64,000 nt of DNA from Cercophora sp. LCS_1 (Eukaryota > Ascomycota > Sordariomycetes > Sordariales > Lasiosphaeriaceae), in the NCBI GenBank assembly GCA_036250225.1, contig JAPZLL010000032.1:62001-126000 (forward strand), given 5' to 3'. A program made the position numbers and the translations under genes. Positions within the stretch are counted from its first letter, which is position 1; each line of letters starts with the position of its first letter. The notes under the pieces were generated by a model, which saw only the letters and a program-made list of their open reading frames with translations, did not search any database and had not been told where the DNA came from. This document shows positions 55,253 through 64,000 of the stretch, in pieces.

Positions 55253-55422
55253 TGGCATCGCTTTCTCAGGTTTGTCTTCATTGAGTTCCCTTTTGTGGCT
55301 TGGGACCCTCGCAGGGTTCCTTGTTTCTTGACTCTTTCTCGACCGGAAGCCAAGGGCTTCTGGCTTGTTAACTGACGACCTCGTCGTTTTCCATTGAAGT
55401 CATTAGCTTCAGTTTTGTTGCC
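55253..55422. other. 3' flank of the CxxC gene
   Basis: 170 bp of T-rich sequence after the stop at 55252; nothing else seen. Confidence 0.4.
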
Positions 55423-55655
55423 AGCGGTGCGCTCTCTGAGCAGTGCTGGTGTGACGGAGAGACTTATCTTTCCTGAATGGCGTTGAACTTGAATCCGCCT
55501 TACATGATGCCCAGCTTTGGTTGGGTATCGCCAGCGCTGCACTCTTTGAGCAGTGCTGGCGCCGCGGTCCCCTTTCCCAGGGTGTGGCGTGGCATGGAGA
55601 GGTTTACCCTTTCTGGATGGCGTTGAACTTGGAATCCGCCCGGCGGGATGTCCAG
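55423..55655 (+). repeat. Tandem duplication, two units of about 100-125 bp
   Basis: Both units begin CCAGCG(G/C)TGC(G/A)CTCT(C/T)TGAGCAGTGCTGG and later share TGGCGTTGAACTTG(G)AATCCGCC and a final ATG(A/T)(T/C)CCAGC. The second unit has an extra stretch of about 30 bp in the middle. No coding frame is conserved. Confidence 0.8.
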
Positions 55656-55734
55656 CCTACCAAGGTTTGGACGTCACCGGTGTCCCTTTTTGGGGGGGCC
55701 GCTGGCGTCGCGCTTCTCTTCTTAGGGCGGTGTG

Positions 55735-55830
55735 CTGGCGCTGGTCGCTGGTGCTCGTCTTCTTTTATCAGGGCGGCGCGTTGGCGCTGGCGCTGGCGCT
55801 TCTCTTCTCGGGGAGGTACTGGTGTTGGCG
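55735..55830 (+). repeat. Short dispersed repeat, also at 58118-58205
   Basis: Both places share GCTGGTGCTCG(T/C)CTTC(T/C)TTTATCAGGGCGGCGC and, shortly after, TCTTCTC(G/A)GGGAGGT(A/G)CTGG, in the same orientation. This copy has extra GGCGCT triplet-like units between the two landmarks. Confidence 0.8.
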
Positions 55831-55925
55831 CTCGCTCGTCTTCTATCGGTGGCGTTGTTTGTGGTGTTGGTGGTGATGATGACTGGCGAACTCGGGGTGG
55901 TAATGCTAGGGTTGGTACAACGGGG

Positions 55926-56044
55926 CGATGGAGAGATGGAATGATGGAGAGATGGAATGATGGAGCGATGGAATGATGGAATGATCGAGCGATGGGGCGA
56001 CGGTGCGACGAGGCGACAAGGCGACAAGGCGACAAGGCGACAAG
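55926..56044 (+). repeat. Minisatellites (GATGGAATGATGGAG-type and GGCGACAA-type)
   Basis: From 55926 to about 55995, 15- to 16-bp units built of GATGGA and ATGATGGA alternate. From about 56012 to 56044 the 8-bp unit GGCGACAA repeats four times. They share a GCGA(T/C) periodicity and probably arose by slippage. Confidence 0.9.
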
Positions 56045-56254
56045 ATAACGGCGTGATGCGGTGGAGCGATTTGACGAACCTCGAGCGGTGCGGTGAGCGA
56101 ACGACGCAGTGGTGTGGCCCAACAAAAGAAGCGAGTCGGTAAGTTATTCCTCTGCTGCGGTGGATGGCCGCTGACCCTTTGAAAGGGATCGAGCGGCGCA
56201 TTCTGGCAACAAGCCTCCATCCTCGCGAGGCACTTTTATGGACAGGACGCCAAA

Positions 56255-57225
56255 CCCTTCATTCGATCTGGTGTTGCACGTCCTTGGCTCCGCCTTAGGC
56301 ACACTTAACAGGCTTCTTCTATCTGATGTCAATAGATGCATTTGATCTGGTGTTGCGCATCCTTGGCGTCACTTCAGACACCCGGCACCGGGCCAAAAGA
56401 CGTTTCAGTCCGGTGTTATCCAGCAGGCTTCTTCGCTCCGATGTTACCTTCGATCCAACGCTCCCTAGACCTGGTCCGCACTGATCTCGGGGCCCGGCCA
56501 GCCCTTGGGACTACCTCTACAATACCGGTGCTACACCATTTCCCAGGCGATCTCCATGACTGTCGCCGTGGCTCAACACATTCAGAAAACCTTCTGGGCC
56601 CTCGAAACAACCGAATGCACACACGGCCTACGCCAAAGCCAGCACACATCACACACACATCACAACAACCCACGTTTGTTGTTGTCGAAGATCTCGATGA
56701 ATGTCATCTGAGACACACCGCTTTCCCTGCTGGGCCCCTCCCGGATTTCAACATCATTCCAAGTGATGCAAACCAACACGAGCCAAGGACACCGCCGCGC
56801 CTGTGATCAGCCATGTGGCAGCATCTATGCACCTCTTACATTTAGTGCCGGTTTGAGCAAGGCAGCAACACCAACTTGCCGCGGAAGACACACAATTACG
56901 AGACCGGCAAGGAACACGGAGTAAAGCTCACCGCCTGAGGTCCACAATCCACTGCATCGAGCAAGTGCATTCAACTCCAACGTATTTGATTACAAGCTAA
57001 CGTGTGTCCTAGGAGCAATGACCACCGTCACAGCGCACACAAAGAAAAACTTCCTGCGCGAAGCGGACTCCAGCGAGAGGTTACCCAACACACAATATGA
57101 ACACGATGGTCAACACCGATACCGACACCGCTCGAACCACAACGACTGCAAGCACAAATGTCGCTCGTTTCTCGTCGATCGTCGCAGGAGCTCAGGGGAG
57201 TTTAGAGGGCAAGGGGGGGCAAGGG
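56255..57225 (+). repeat. Dispersed repeat R1, copy b
   Basis: Partner of 43375-44275 (see that entry for landmarks). The two copies are 12 kb apart in the same orientation. Indels of 5 to 20 bp are spread throughout. Downstream both copies run into purine-rich sequence (GGGG(A/G)...AGAGGG), which may be the end of the repeat. Confidence 0.75.
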
Positions 57226-59699
57226 AGGGACGGGGAGGATGGACAAGATGATGGGGGCAAAGAAACCATCCGGGCACAGGGACAAACAGAGGAAGGACGC
57301 AAGGCAGCAGGAATAAAGCAAGGGATACGGAATAAGACGGAGGAAGATGCGGAAATATGAAGAGGGCGGAGGAGCGGAGGAGAGGAGGAGGGGGGGAGGG
57401 GGGGAACACGGAGGGAAATAGGCAGGGGAGTTCGTCGCAAATCCAGTCATCATCACCACATATATGAGATGTTGGCCTTTTACTGCGTGTTTGCCGAGAG
57501 GACGATAGGTCGACCTGGCGCGGGTCCGCCGAGTCCCCCTCCCCGCTCCATCTATCTGCTTCCGTTCGGCTGGCCCCTCATTGGCACCCCGACGGGGATG
57601 TGCCTTTCGTGTTGTTAGCTAGCCGTTGATTCTTAGCCGCCCGCGCGCCTCGAAATAGAGCTCGTGATGGAATGATCTATCGTTTTGCGACCCAGCTGTT
57701 TGGCCAACTTGTTGTCGCCAGCCAGGTTCGCGGCGCGCTTCTCGGTGGCTCCCGCACCTTTGGGCTGCAACCGGTGCTGCCAGTGCTCACCAATCTCCCG
57801 CGTCCTCCCTCTCTTGCCGGCAGGGGCCACCGCCGCCATTGCTACCACGGTCATACCCACACGCCGCCATGCAGCGGTCTTTGCGCCACGGCATCCAGGT
57901 TGGTGGCTTCCAATTGCTAGCCACAAGGGCTGACCATTCCTCAGAGGGTCGCCCTGAAAAAAGAAGACGAGCACGGTCGAGAACCGCGGGGCCCAGTCCC
58001 TGAAGGAGAAGCGCAGCACGGCGACCCCCAAGGATAAGAACCTAGCGCCGGATTATGTGAGGGAGGAGAGTAGCGCCGCTGGCTAACCCGGCGGCGAGGT
58101 GAAGGAGGAGGAAGAAGTGGCGCTAGTTGCTGGTGCTCGCCTTCCTTTATCAGGGCGGCGCTGGCCGTCCTCTTCTCAGGGAGGTGCTGGCACTGGCGCT
58201 TGAAGAAGCAGAGGAGGATGGCGGCGCCGTGGGCTGCTGCGGCTCGTTTGTATCCTAGAAACGGGCTCCTTTGATGTCATTGAAAGTTACCTATCTGCAA
58301 ACTCGAACATCGTTCCAAGCCCTTGCAAGCGGACTCTTGTTACACCCCGGTAGCATTGCCGGCGGCATGGAGGTAAATCTTACCCGTCTGCGAGAGGAGG
58401 CTGGGCGATGGGACACATTGTTGATCTATCTGAATCACCCTTGGCACAACGGCGAGACGGCCGGCCTGGCCTGCTAAGACTCGTTCGGCAGCAACTGCAC
58501 CCCCTTCCGGATATTCAGCGCCGAGCCTGCGCACTGACGGCAATAGTTCTGCCGACATATGCTGTCCAGCCATTAGGGCGAAGTGCTTGGCCCCCAGGTC
58601 CGAACCGAGACCTAGAGATCAAAAGCAAGGTAACCAACCGAGCACCAGGTGACTCAGGATACGCCGGGAAGATAGTAGGAGGGCAGGACAGCGTGGGGGC
58701 TGTTTGCGTTTGCCCGTTTCGCTTTCTGCAGTGACAGAAAGTAGCGGACCCTGTGAAATAACGCATATCCAAAAGAAAATGGGCAACGCAGCTCGGAGGG
58801 ACGTCCGCTCACGCCAGACGGCGCTCCCATGCTCCGGCCGAGGCGTTGAAGATGGGGCACCTTCTGGATGGTCACGGACACCCAAGATATGTAGTCTTTT
58901 ACATTTATTTGTCAAAATATCACAGTATCTCAATACCTACGTAGGCGTCACGGCTTCCGTTTTTTGGCTTGCATTTTGTGCGCTGGTGGTTATGTCGGTG
59001 AAGGCGATTGCGTAGGATCCAACGCCCGGCTCAACGCCAGCCAAGTTCGCCAGCATCGTCACGAATTTCTACTTGCTTGATGCATGGCTTCTTTCATTGA
59101 AAAGCCATACTGCCATTCCATTCTTGGGTTTACTTACGTCCTCCCTAGGTTATTATGCCCCGGGGAAGTCAGTTTTGTGTGTGCGCAACTGCGTGTCGAG
59201 AGAGAGGACGGGATGTGCGCGGATCAAGGCTCAAGCAAGATATATATGGGCTATACATCAATGACTCCTCTTGCTTCGATGCCCTGGCTGGAGTAGTGTT
59301 TGCAGATAGCATCCCCCCAGCAAACGTTAAGTCTCGAGGGGAATCGCAGGTTTCTGGGCGAGAAGCCCTTGATCGTGATACGTTACAGGTGCTTGTGTTA
59401 GGTATCTCAACGGGTGATTCATGCGAGGCAGATGAGTATGCTTCCTGGGCCCTTGTCACGCTTGCCAACAGCCAGCAGGTATCTGCAAGTATCTACATCG
59501 TCCCTTTTGAGGGACAAGAGCCACAAGGGGTCGGCGCCGGACAAGACCCGATCCCATGGCTGTTCTCGAAGAAGCCGCGGAGAGGCAGTCGAGTGCACCC
59601 TTTGAAAAAATGGTGCTCCTGCCTTGTCGACGCGTTCAATAAGTCACGCGTGAAAATAGGTCGCGTGCCATCAGGGTGCCCAAGGGAAAGCGCGCCGCT
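57226..59699. other. 2.5-kb island DNA; fragments only
   Basis: Purine-rich sequence up to 57420. Around 57960-58130 a plus-strand stretch (KTSTVENRGAQSLKEKRST, then GGEVKEEEE after a stop) resembles the Lys/Glu-rich part of R3a (NAGGGEVKKEEGEEAG), so another R3-derived piece may be present. A short dispersed repeat follows at 58118-58205. An ATG-started frame of 188 codons at 59155-59721 has some protein-like segments (LDRDTLQVLVLGISTGDSCE) but no recognised family, and it runs into the R3d repeat. Confidence 0.4.
58118..58205 (+). repeat. Short dispersed repeat, second copy
   Basis: Partner of 55735-55830; it lacks some of the GGCGCT units. Confidence 0.8.
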
Positions 59700-60247
59700 G
59701 CAGGCTCGCAGAGGGTATTAAAATAATTCCAAGCGCTCGTGAACCTCTTCCTCTTGTCTTTTTTCTTCAGCCGATTCTTCAACCGAGCTTGTGGGTATTC
59801 CCCCCCAGACCTACGCGCGCCAGCGATCCATCACATTCGGTGCATATTACATTGTTCTCGACGAATCCCGGCATCTTATTATATTTTCCCCGGTTCAAAA
59901 ATGATTACTTTTTGTCGCAGCACCCGTTTTCGAGCGCAATCTGAGGTGGAGGTTCGCGCTGACGTTTCACAGTTTTATTGAAACCCACACGCCCCTTTGG
60001 GGTTTTTCGTGTAAGTCACTTTGGTTTCGTAAATGATAGATTAATCGCTAATACTGTTGCAGCTTCACAAACGGCAGTTCGGTGTATGTTCTAAGTTGAG
60101 TCGCGGGCTCAGCCGCCCCTTGCTGACAGTCTAACGATGACAACTCGGCTGGTGGTGCGGGCGGCCCTCGTGGCATTAAAGTAAGCTCACGCCCATCCGC
60201 TTGTCTAATATGTTACTAACACTGTATGCTCACAGATCGAGGCTTAG
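59700..60247 (+). repeat. R3 element, copy d (short copy, plus strand)
   Basis: Matches copy a in inverse orientation over several blocks: AAAATAATTC then GAACCTCTTCCTCTT; TTCTTCAGCCG; CGCGCCAGCGATC; GCGCTGACGT(T/C)TCACAG just before TTTTATTG; and CGCCCCTTTGGGGTTTTTCG before a GTAAGTCA donor. It ends with DDNSAGGAGGPRGIK, an intron at 60181-60235 (55 bp, GTAAGC, TACTAAC, CACAG) and Ile-Glu-Ala-stop (60236-60247). Compared with copy a, about 600 bp are missing between the CCCCTTTGGGG block and the Gly-rich end. Confidence 0.6.
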
Positions 60248-60586
60248 TTGCCTTTGTATGCGTGAACCTCTCGGCGTTCTTTTTTTTTGTTCCCTTTTTT
60301 GGGCTTACCAGTGAATTTTTTTTTTTGGAATCTTTTTTTTTGACAAATAAACAACCCTAAGCCCACTCAATACTTCACATGACTGCTGACTGTCGGTTTG
60401 TTGATCAGAGAGTGACGCACCAAGGCATCGGAATCAGCCGCTTGGGGAGCGGGGTTGGCCGTCCCGCAGCAGTCGACGATGCATCCTTCGAAGCTCTGCA
60501 CCGCAACGTCACCTTCATCCCAGGCACCTCAAAGCTCCACAAACCGGATCGAGACAAGAACCTAACTCAAACCTCAGAGAAGTACA
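60248..60586. promoter_or_regulatory. Upstream region of the SAM methyltransferase gene
   Basis: 339 bp with several T-runs (60277-60345), then CA-rich leader sequence before the ATG at 60587. A frame open from 60379 joins no known exon. No TATA box is clear. Confidence 0.4.
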
Positions 60587-61465
60587 ATGACGACAACACA
60601 ATATGACGCCATCGGCGCCAAATACATGATGATGAAACAACTCCCAACCGCGCGTCTCGAGCGTTCCAACCTCCACGCAGCCATAGCAGACCACATCAAG
60701 GGAGCCCGCGTTCTCGATCTAGCATGCGGAGCGGGCTACTACTCACGTCTTCTCCTCGAATGGGGTGCCGCATCGGTAGTCGGCGTCGACATCAGCCCAG
60801 CCATGGTCGCCGCTGCCCAGCACGAAGCCCAATCACTCAGTCCGGACACCGCGTCCCGGATGTCTTTCCGCGTCGGCGATGCCATCAATGTTGGAAAGAT
60901 CGACCCCAAGGGATTTGACCTTGCTCTTGGTCCATGGTTGCTCAACTACGCCGGGACCGAGGATGAGTTGACGGCTATGTTCTCGACCATTTCGGCGAAT
61001 CTCAACGGGCCAGGGGCTATTTTCGCTGGGATCACGCCTCCGCCCGTTAAGGGGGCCGACATGGATGCTTTCGCTGCTTGGGCCAATAGCACGGCGGCGC
61101 AGGACAAGATGCGTGGGGTTACGCGCGTGACGCAGTCGTATTATCAGCGGAACGAGCGGATGCCTGAGGGAGAGGGAGGTTGGCGTGTTGAGGTTACGGC
61201 GTTGGATGAGAAAGGTGGGGCGGCGGTGCAGTTCCGGAACTACCATCTGCCGGTCGAAGTGTACGAGCGTGCGATGAAGGGGGGCGGGATGGAGGGGAGG
61301 GTGGAATGGCTTGAAGTTAAGCTGAGAGATGATGTCCGCGAGGAGTCAGTCGCTGAGTTTGGTGAGGAGCTTTTCAAGACGTACTTGGAGGATATGGGCG
61401 CGCATTTTGGGGTATTGGTTGTGGCTAAGGGAACCGATGACGACTCGTCCAGCTTGGGCGTTTGA
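60587..61465 (+). CDS. Class I SAM-dependent methyltransferase
   Basis: Intronless, 292 aa. SAM-binding motif I is at residues 42-50 (VLDLACGAGYYSRLL), followed by motif II acidic strand end VVGVDISPAM. A strand near GFDLALGPWLLNYA marks motif IV. The C-terminal half lacks a recognised substrate domain. This type occurs widely in ascomycetes, often annotated simply as methyltransferase domain or toxin/secondary-metabolite-like methyltransferase; small molecules are the likely substrates, but nothing next to it forms a biosynthetic cluster. No signal peptide. It converges with the GH6 gene; the stops are only 87 bp apart. Confidence 0.85.
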   Translation: MTTTQYDAIGAKYMMMKQLPTARLERSNLHAAIADHIKGARVLDLACGAGYYSRLLLEWGAASVVGVDISPAMVAAAQHEAQSLSPDTASRMSFRVGDAINVGKIDPKGFDLALGPWLLNYAGTEDELTAMFSTISANLNGPGAIFAGITPPPVKGADMDAFAAWANSTAAQDKMRGVTRVTQSYYQRNERMPEGEGGWRVEVTALDEKGGAAVQFRNYHLPVEVYERAMKGGGMEGRVEWLEVKLRDDVREESVAEFGEELFKTYLEDMGAHFGVLVVAKGTDDDSSSLGV

Positions 61466-61552
61466 TGAGCGGCGTCTGTCACTTTCTTTTTGGTCAATCT
61501 GAACAAAGGGATATATTTTGGCAACGGTACCACAATCTAATCTAACAAACAC

Positions 61553-62710
61553 CTAAAGTTTCACCTCGTCGACGGTGGGATGCGCATTCTTGACCAAGAA
61601 CTGCACGTACTCATCATGCCATTGACCCGCCCGCGGCGAGCCAGCGAACCCACACTGTCCGTCACTCTCGCCAGGGGGCTTGATCCACACCAGGCTATCC
61701 ACAACGGTGTTGTTGTTACTGGTGCCCGGGACAGCGCCAAAGCCAGCCTCGACGTTGCACCACTCGCCCCATTCCTTGCGGGCGCCTGGCAGGTGCACAC
61801 GGCTCTGGTCAACGATGAAGTGAGCCGGCAGACCCTCCTCCTCGAGATAGGCACTGAACGACGTGGCGTAGTTGGACTCGTCCCAGCTCTTGCTGTACTC
61901 GGTGTAGTTCTCGCGAACAATGGCGTTGAAGGGGTTGTAGTTGGACACGTTGGTGGCGAAACCCCGGATCTTGGCCTTTTGCGTGCCATTCTTGCTTGCA
62001 ATGGCCAAAACTTCGGAGAAGACCTTGGCAGCAATGGGCATGTTGCCATCCCAGCCGAGCCAGCCGCCGTGAGCGGCATCGAGGTAGAGATGGACGTGGT
62101 CGTACTGGAGGCTTGTAATGGCGTGCGCGATACCCTCACGGTAGACGGGCGCCGCGCCGGCGCACCCGGCAATCTCCATATTGGTGACAAGGTTGGCCAG
62201 GGAATCGGGCTCGAGGACAATGGCAAAATCGAGATCCTTTGCCGCTGCAACCTTGGCGGCATACGGGGCGACGTACTCCTCCTTGTACCGCTTCAGCCCA
62301 TCTTCGGCGCTCTTGAGCTCACCAGCACTCTCTCCGGCACTGCAATCGCGATCGGGAAGGTTGTAGAGAACAAGGCCGATCAGCTGGCGCTCTCCGGTCT
62401 TGGCCTGGACCTCCCGAGCGGTACGAACAGCCGCATCGATGTTGGAGAGGTCGGCGATGCGTGACACCCAGACGAAGGTGCTGACTTTTTGGACCTTCTT
62501 GATGCGTGTGGCGTGCACCTCGTCACCCTTTGCGACGAAGGTTTTGAGGGTTTGGTCCAACTTGGCGGCGTATTCAGGGTTGACGAAGAGTGTCTTGCCG
62601 GTGAAAGGATTGACATCATCGGTGCCGTTTTGCCGGCGATGCCAACGAGTGGGACCGGCTGACGCCGCGCCTGCAGCTGAGAGGGCTGCGAGAAGGGTCG
62701 AAGGACGCAT
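61553..62710 (-). CDS. Secreted GH6 cellobiohydrolase/endoglucanase without CBM
   Basis: Intronless, 385 aa with a signal peptide (MRPSTLLAALSAAGAASAGP). The GH6 catalytic domain is complete. The active-site strand VLYNLPDRDCSAGES carries the putative catalytic acid Asp122 (corresponding to the DRDC Asp of Trichoderma Cel6A). Other family segments are FAIVLEPDSLANLVTN, YLDAAHGGWLGWDGN, VDQSRVHLPGARKEWGEWCN and VWIKPPGESDGQCG. There is no carbohydrate-binding module or Ser/Thr linker, unlike Trichoderma Cel6A, so this matches the short GH6 forms found beside full-length ones in many Sordariomycetes. It would hydrolyse cellulose from non-reducing ends with inversion. A TATA box lies at 62789. 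Confidence 0.95.
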   Translation of the reverse strand: MRPSTLLAALSAAGAASAGPTRWHRRQNGTDDVNPFTGKTLFVNPEYAAKLDQTLKTFVAKGDEVHATRIKKVQKVSTFVWVSRIADLSNIDAAVRTAREVQAKTGERQLIGLVLYNLPDRDCSAGESAGELKSAEDGLKRYKEEYVAPYAAKVAAAKDLDFAIVLEPDSLANLVTNMEIAGCAGAAPVYREGIAHAITSLQYDHVHLYLDAAHGGWLGWDGNMPIAAKVFSEVLAIASKNGTQKAKIRGFATNVSNYNPFNAIVRENYTEYSKSWDESNYATSFSAYLEEEGLPAHFIVDQSRVHLPGARKEWGEWCNVEAGFGAVPGTSNNNTVVDSLVWIKPPGESDGQCGFAGSPRAGQWHDEYVQFLVKNAHPTVDEVKL

Positions 62711-62788
62711 GTTGAAGTGAAGAGGGGACTGAAGCTTGGTACGAAGAGAGCTTGAGTTGAGAGTAAGTCTTTGGATTTCCGATGCCCT

Positions 62789-62796
62789 CTTTATAC
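62789..62796 (-). promoter_or_regulatory. TATA box of the GH6 gene
   Basis: On the minus strand GTATAAAG lies about 80 bp upstream of the ATG at 62710. The context and spacing match those of inducible cellulase genes, with a 5' UTR of roughly 50 bases. Confidence 0.6.
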
Positions 62797-64000
62797 CACT
62801 GCCAACACGGAATTGAGCATGCAGATGCTGTCATCGCGGAACGGGTGACCATGATTCTGTAGATGGAATCATGCTGCACGCAATATCGCATGACATCGAG
62901 TATATGGTTGTGGACCCTGGATCTGGACGATCTCCCGGAGGATTGTAGATGCGCGCATAGGATTGCCGGCATTGATATAGGGCGACCCACCGCGGCACGG
63001 CACCCAAGAGCCGCACACCTCCATCGGGCGCCGGATTTGACATGTTGGCGGGCCGCGTTCCGCCAAAACAGGCAAAAGGTGGCAACAAGACCCGGCTCCG
63101 AGATGTTGAGCGGCTGGCACCACGCGACGGCCGAAATGTGATTGGATGCAGGGAAGAATGAACCGGTTTCAAGACGGACCACGGGCGCAGACACTATGTC
63201 AAGTCAATAAATGGCCGTCTTGACGTGCTAGGCACCGGGCTGGATTCGATTTGATTCGGAGCGCCACAGTGACGTGCTTGCTGGGCACTCGGGGCCCGTC
63301 CGTTTGGCAGTTTATGCAGGTCGCCACGACCCTAGTTTGGTTATATCACTGGAGTTGAGAATTCTTTGGGGGGAAGATCACTTACAGTAGTGGCGAAAGT
63401 AACACAGAGTTGGCCGAGCGCGGGTATTCTCGGGGTTTCGACCAGGAAATTGACATGTATTAGTCGAAGCTGCGAGACACGAAGCTGCGAGAAATACAGA
63501 ACCCACTTTAGACAAGATGTTTGCCTGCGACGACCACCGTGATAGGACGTCGTTGGTGAAAAGGCGCTCCATGTTTGCGGTTGGAAGGGGAAGAAGACAG
63601 GCCGGGAAAAACAGAGAGTGTCGAAGACGGGAATGCAGAGAGTTGCCATCGTGAGATTTTTCCCTGCCGCTTGGCGCGCCCAGAATGCGCAGTCTGCGAG
63701 CAATGAACATTTGGGCAGAAAATAAACCCAGAGGCTTCCAGCAGTCGTGTCGTGAAGCTGTAAGCGTTGAGCATTATCGCAAGCGAATAGATTGGGAAAC
63801 AAGATCCCTAATCTAGTCGCACAGCGTCTCGCACCAGCGCACCTGCCCGATTGACACTCACATGACGGCGCGGCTGCCTGCTAGCCGGATGAATTGGTGC
63901 CGACGTGGGGCGGCTGCGTCTGTCCACAGACGCGCTTCTGCTTGGTGTCCCCACACAACGTCTCAACCACAACGCGCCGAAATTAATCGGACTTCAGCTG
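62797..64000. other. Upstream region of the GH6 gene to window end, no gene seen
   Basis: 1.2 kb holding the GH6 promoter. ORFs on the minus strand (for example 63341-63802) begin at non-ATG codons or have no recognisable content. No repeats from the island reach here. Confidence 0.5.

Noticed and set aside
59985..60011. CCCCTTTGGGG palindrome as a possible terminator or hairpin
   Set aside because: The same block occurs in R3a as part of an exon ending at a splice donor, so it is better explained as R3 sequence.
41280..60250. A known transposon (reverse transcriptase, integrase or transposase gene) in the island
   Set aside because: No frame or fragment with recognisable reverse transcriptase, RNase H, integrase or DDE transposase motifs, and no long terminal or inverted repeats were found by eye.
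1..64000. CRISPR arrays, bacterial operons or riboswitches
   Set aside because: The sequence is eukaryotic, with spliceosomal introns throughout; no regularly spaced identical repeats were seen.

Overview
The window reads as nuclear DNA of a filamentous ascomycete, most likely a Sordariomycete (perhaps Sordariales). The evidence is short introns of about 44-90 bp with GTAAGT-like donors, CTAAC-type branch sites and CAG/TAG acceptors, well separated monocistronic genes, and fungus-specific families. These include an N-terminal-domain/NACHT NTPase, a PTH11-like seven-helix protein, a Cys-rich metallothionein-like protein, a secreted GH6 cellulase and a fungal tyrosinase. The genus cannot be named from sequence reading alone.

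Layout. 1-15.6 kb is almost gene-free; the only convincing gene is a conserved fungal protein (5143-6414, minus). 15.9-18.2 kb holds a head-to-head pair, a zinc nucleoside deaminase (minus) and a family-16 type methyltransferase (plus). 18.7-20.2 kb holds a proline-rich ORF and coding-like fragments of unknown nature. 21-31.4 kb is the housekeeping core: a small Cys-rich protein, a poly-His membrane protein, an RCC1-type Ran exchange factor, YIP1 and PAM16 (head-to-head), and a large single-pass cell-surface protein. 33.9-35.4 kb encodes a rhodopsin-domain membrane protein. 37.2-41.2 kb holds a NACHT protein and a double-GFA-domain protein that converge and overlap at their stop codons.

41.3-60.3 kb is an accessory island. 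It holds several diverged repeat families (called R1, R2, R3 and R5 here), truncated gene relics (2EXR, and an XRCC4-like coiled coil between direct repeats), minisatellites, a tRNA-Lys with an intron, a secreted tyrosinase and one unknown CxxC protein. Family R3 is the most unusual: copies on both strands keep recognisable splice signals and the same tiny last exon (Ile-Glu-Ala-stop) after a Gly-rich segment. It therefore looks like an unrecognised, decaying multi-copy gene or intron-bearing element. The window closes with a SAM methyltransferase and a GH6 cellobiohydrolase arranged tail-to-tail.

There is no polycistronic organisation and no biosynthetic cluster. Gene pairs relate through shared promoters (deaminase/methyltransferase, YIP1/PAM16) or convergent ends (NACHT/GFA, methyltransferase/GH6). 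Splice structures were worked out by eye from consensus signals and protein continuity, and family assignments are from recognition, not a database search.
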